From Hymenobacter puniceus (GTDB taxonomy: Bacteria > Bacteroidota > Bacteroidia > Cytophagales > Hymenobacteraceae), in the NCBI RefSeq assembly GCF_014333525.1, contig NZ_JACSCX010000003.1, positions 372,001 to 436,000 of the forward strand: a stretch of DNA of 64,000 nt, read 5' to 3'. Both the position numbers and the translations under genes were made by a program. The notes under the pieces are model-generated. The model was not told the origin of the DNA. It searched no databases and was given only the letters and a program-made list of their open reading frames with translations. Below are positions 63,204 to 64,000 of the stretch, piece after piece; position 1 is the first letter of the stretch, and each line of letters begins with the position of its first letter.

Positions 63204-64000
63204 GACTATGGCTCGGAACTTCTTCATCAACTAATACGTGCGGCTCAAACTCCGACAGCGGGTTCTCATTCTCATCATCAATCAGCTTGCGGCCGGCGGC
63301 CATGGTGCCGAAGATGTAGTACAGGCCGGGCACGATAATCACCCCGAACACGGTGCCGAACAGCATGCCGCCCAGCGCCGCCGTACCAATGGTGCGGTTG
63401 CCGATGGCACCCGCGCCGTGGGCTAGTACCAGCGGAATCAGGCCGGCAATGAAGGCGAAGGAGGTCATCAGAATGGGCCGGAAACGTACTTTCGCGCCCT
63501 CAATGGCGGCTTCGCGCACGCTCATGCCTTCCTCGTGCTTCTGCACCGCAAACTCCACAATTAGCACGGCGTTTTTGCCCAGCAAACCCACCAGCATCAC
63601 GAGGCCCACCTGGGCGTAGATGTTGTTGGCCAGGCCCATGGTTTTGATGAGCAGGAAGGAGCCGAAAATCCCGGCCGGCAGGCTCAGAATCACGGACAGC
63701 GGCAGGAGGAAGCTCTCGTACTGCGCGGCCAGCACCAGGTACACGAACACAATCACGACCAGGAAGATGTAGATGGCCTCGTTGCCGCGGCCCACTTCGT
63801 CCTTTGAGAGGCCACCCCAGTCGATATCGTAGCCGCGGGGCAGGGTTTTGGCGGCCACTTCCTGCACCGCCTTGATGGCCTCGCCGGAGCTGTAGCCCTG
63901 GGCCGCGTCGCCGCGGATGGAGGCCGTGGGATACATGTTGTAGCGGTTGATTTCGTTGGCGCCCTGGCCTTTCACAATCTTCATGAAGGCCGACATCGGC
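63196..64000 (-). CDS. RND multidrug efflux permease, C-terminal part (5' end outside window)
   Basis: The last 267 residues of an AcrB/MexB-like pump; the frame is open at the window edge. Visible are the end of the second periplasmic domain (GYDIDWGGLSKDEV) and the C-terminal membrane helices, with the family segments YLVLAAQYESFLLPLSVILS, GLLGKNAVLIVEFA, FRPILMTSFAFIAGLIPLVL and GNRTIGTAALGGM. The tail has an acidic linker (DDENENPLSEFEPH). It uses the proton gradient to pump drugs or other compounds through the downstream outer-membrane channel. Confidence 0.94.
   Translation of the reverse strand, partial: PMSAFMKIVKGQGANEINRYNMYPTASIRGDAAQGYSSGEAIKAVQEVAAKTLPRGYDIDWGGLSKDEVGRGNEAIYIFLVVIVFVYLVLAAQYESFLLPLSVILSLPAGIFGSFLLIKTMGLANNIYAQVGLVMLVGLLGKNAVLIVEFAVQKHEEGMSVREAAIEGAKVRFRPILMTSFAFIAGLIPLVLAHGAGAIGNRTIGTAALGGMLFGTVFGVIIVPGLYYIFGTMAAGRKLIDDENENPLSEFEPHVLVDEEVPSHSHA

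Overview
The window is GC-rich chromosomal DNA from a Bacteroidota bacterium, most likely Hymenobacter or a close relative in the Cytophagales. The evidence is three TonB-dependent receptors, two of them with CarboxypepD_reg-type N-termini; a secreted metalloprotease with a type IX secretion (T9SS) sorting tail; promoters of the Bacteroidota form (TTG, about 20 bp, TAnnTTTG); almost no Shine-Dalgarno motifs; and dispersed palindromes with GTCATGCTGAGC-type ends. The assignment rests on gene content and motifs, not on a database search.

Layout. 1-910: end of a TonB receptor. 1474-5260: three-gene molybdenum aldehyde/xanthine oxidoreductase operon (PaoABC type) closed by a strong terminator. 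5330-6210: AT-rich orphan gene next to a stranded fragment of an MFS gene. 6234-8861: alpha/beta hydrolase-TPR protein and the intact MFS gene. 9000-9300: dense palindromes. 9332-15923: DODA-type dioxygenase, M1 aminopeptidase, large glucosidase. 15999-18375: small protein, ankyrin protein, BASS-family transporter. 18471-22562: siderophore receptor plus PepSY membrane protein, with an operator-like dyad upstream. 22764-33429: metabolic and repair genes (LLM oxidoreductase, acetyltransferase, TSUP permease, Spy-like protein, SDR, lipoprotein, MutM, PhzF, M48 peptidase, T9SS metalloprotease). 33588-35378: ABC exporter. 35705-42438: His-rich small protein, TonB receptor, ABC ATPase and two ABC-2/DUF3526-type permeases. 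42689-44370: MFS exporter split by a one-base frameshift. 44565-48413: KGG-repeat protein, STAS protein, two poorly characterised proteins. 48805-57126: hydrolase, then a 7.3-kb block between two near-identical tRNA-Glu cassettes holding TVP38, GH15, YgjP-like peptidase, OtsAB fusion, DUF4260 and a Crp-like regulator. 57532-64000: GAPDH, lipid kinase, histidine kinase, SUI1/eIF1 protein and the end of an RND efflux operon.

Functional links. The Pao-type subunits overlap by 1-4 bases and should form one enzyme. The 18-22 kb receptor and PepSY protein look like iron uptake and reduction. The 35.7-42.4 kb cluster looks like a metal or metallophore transport system of unknown substrate. GH15 and OtsAB form a trehalose or alpha-glucan neighbourhood. 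The RND permease and outer-membrane channel overlap by 8 bases and form an efflux pump.

Best leads: the His-rich/TonB/ABC-2 cluster, the MFS frameshift, the tRNA-Glu duplication whose homology stops exactly at the promoter -7 box, the stranded MFS fragment beside an AT-rich orphan, and the palindrome families.
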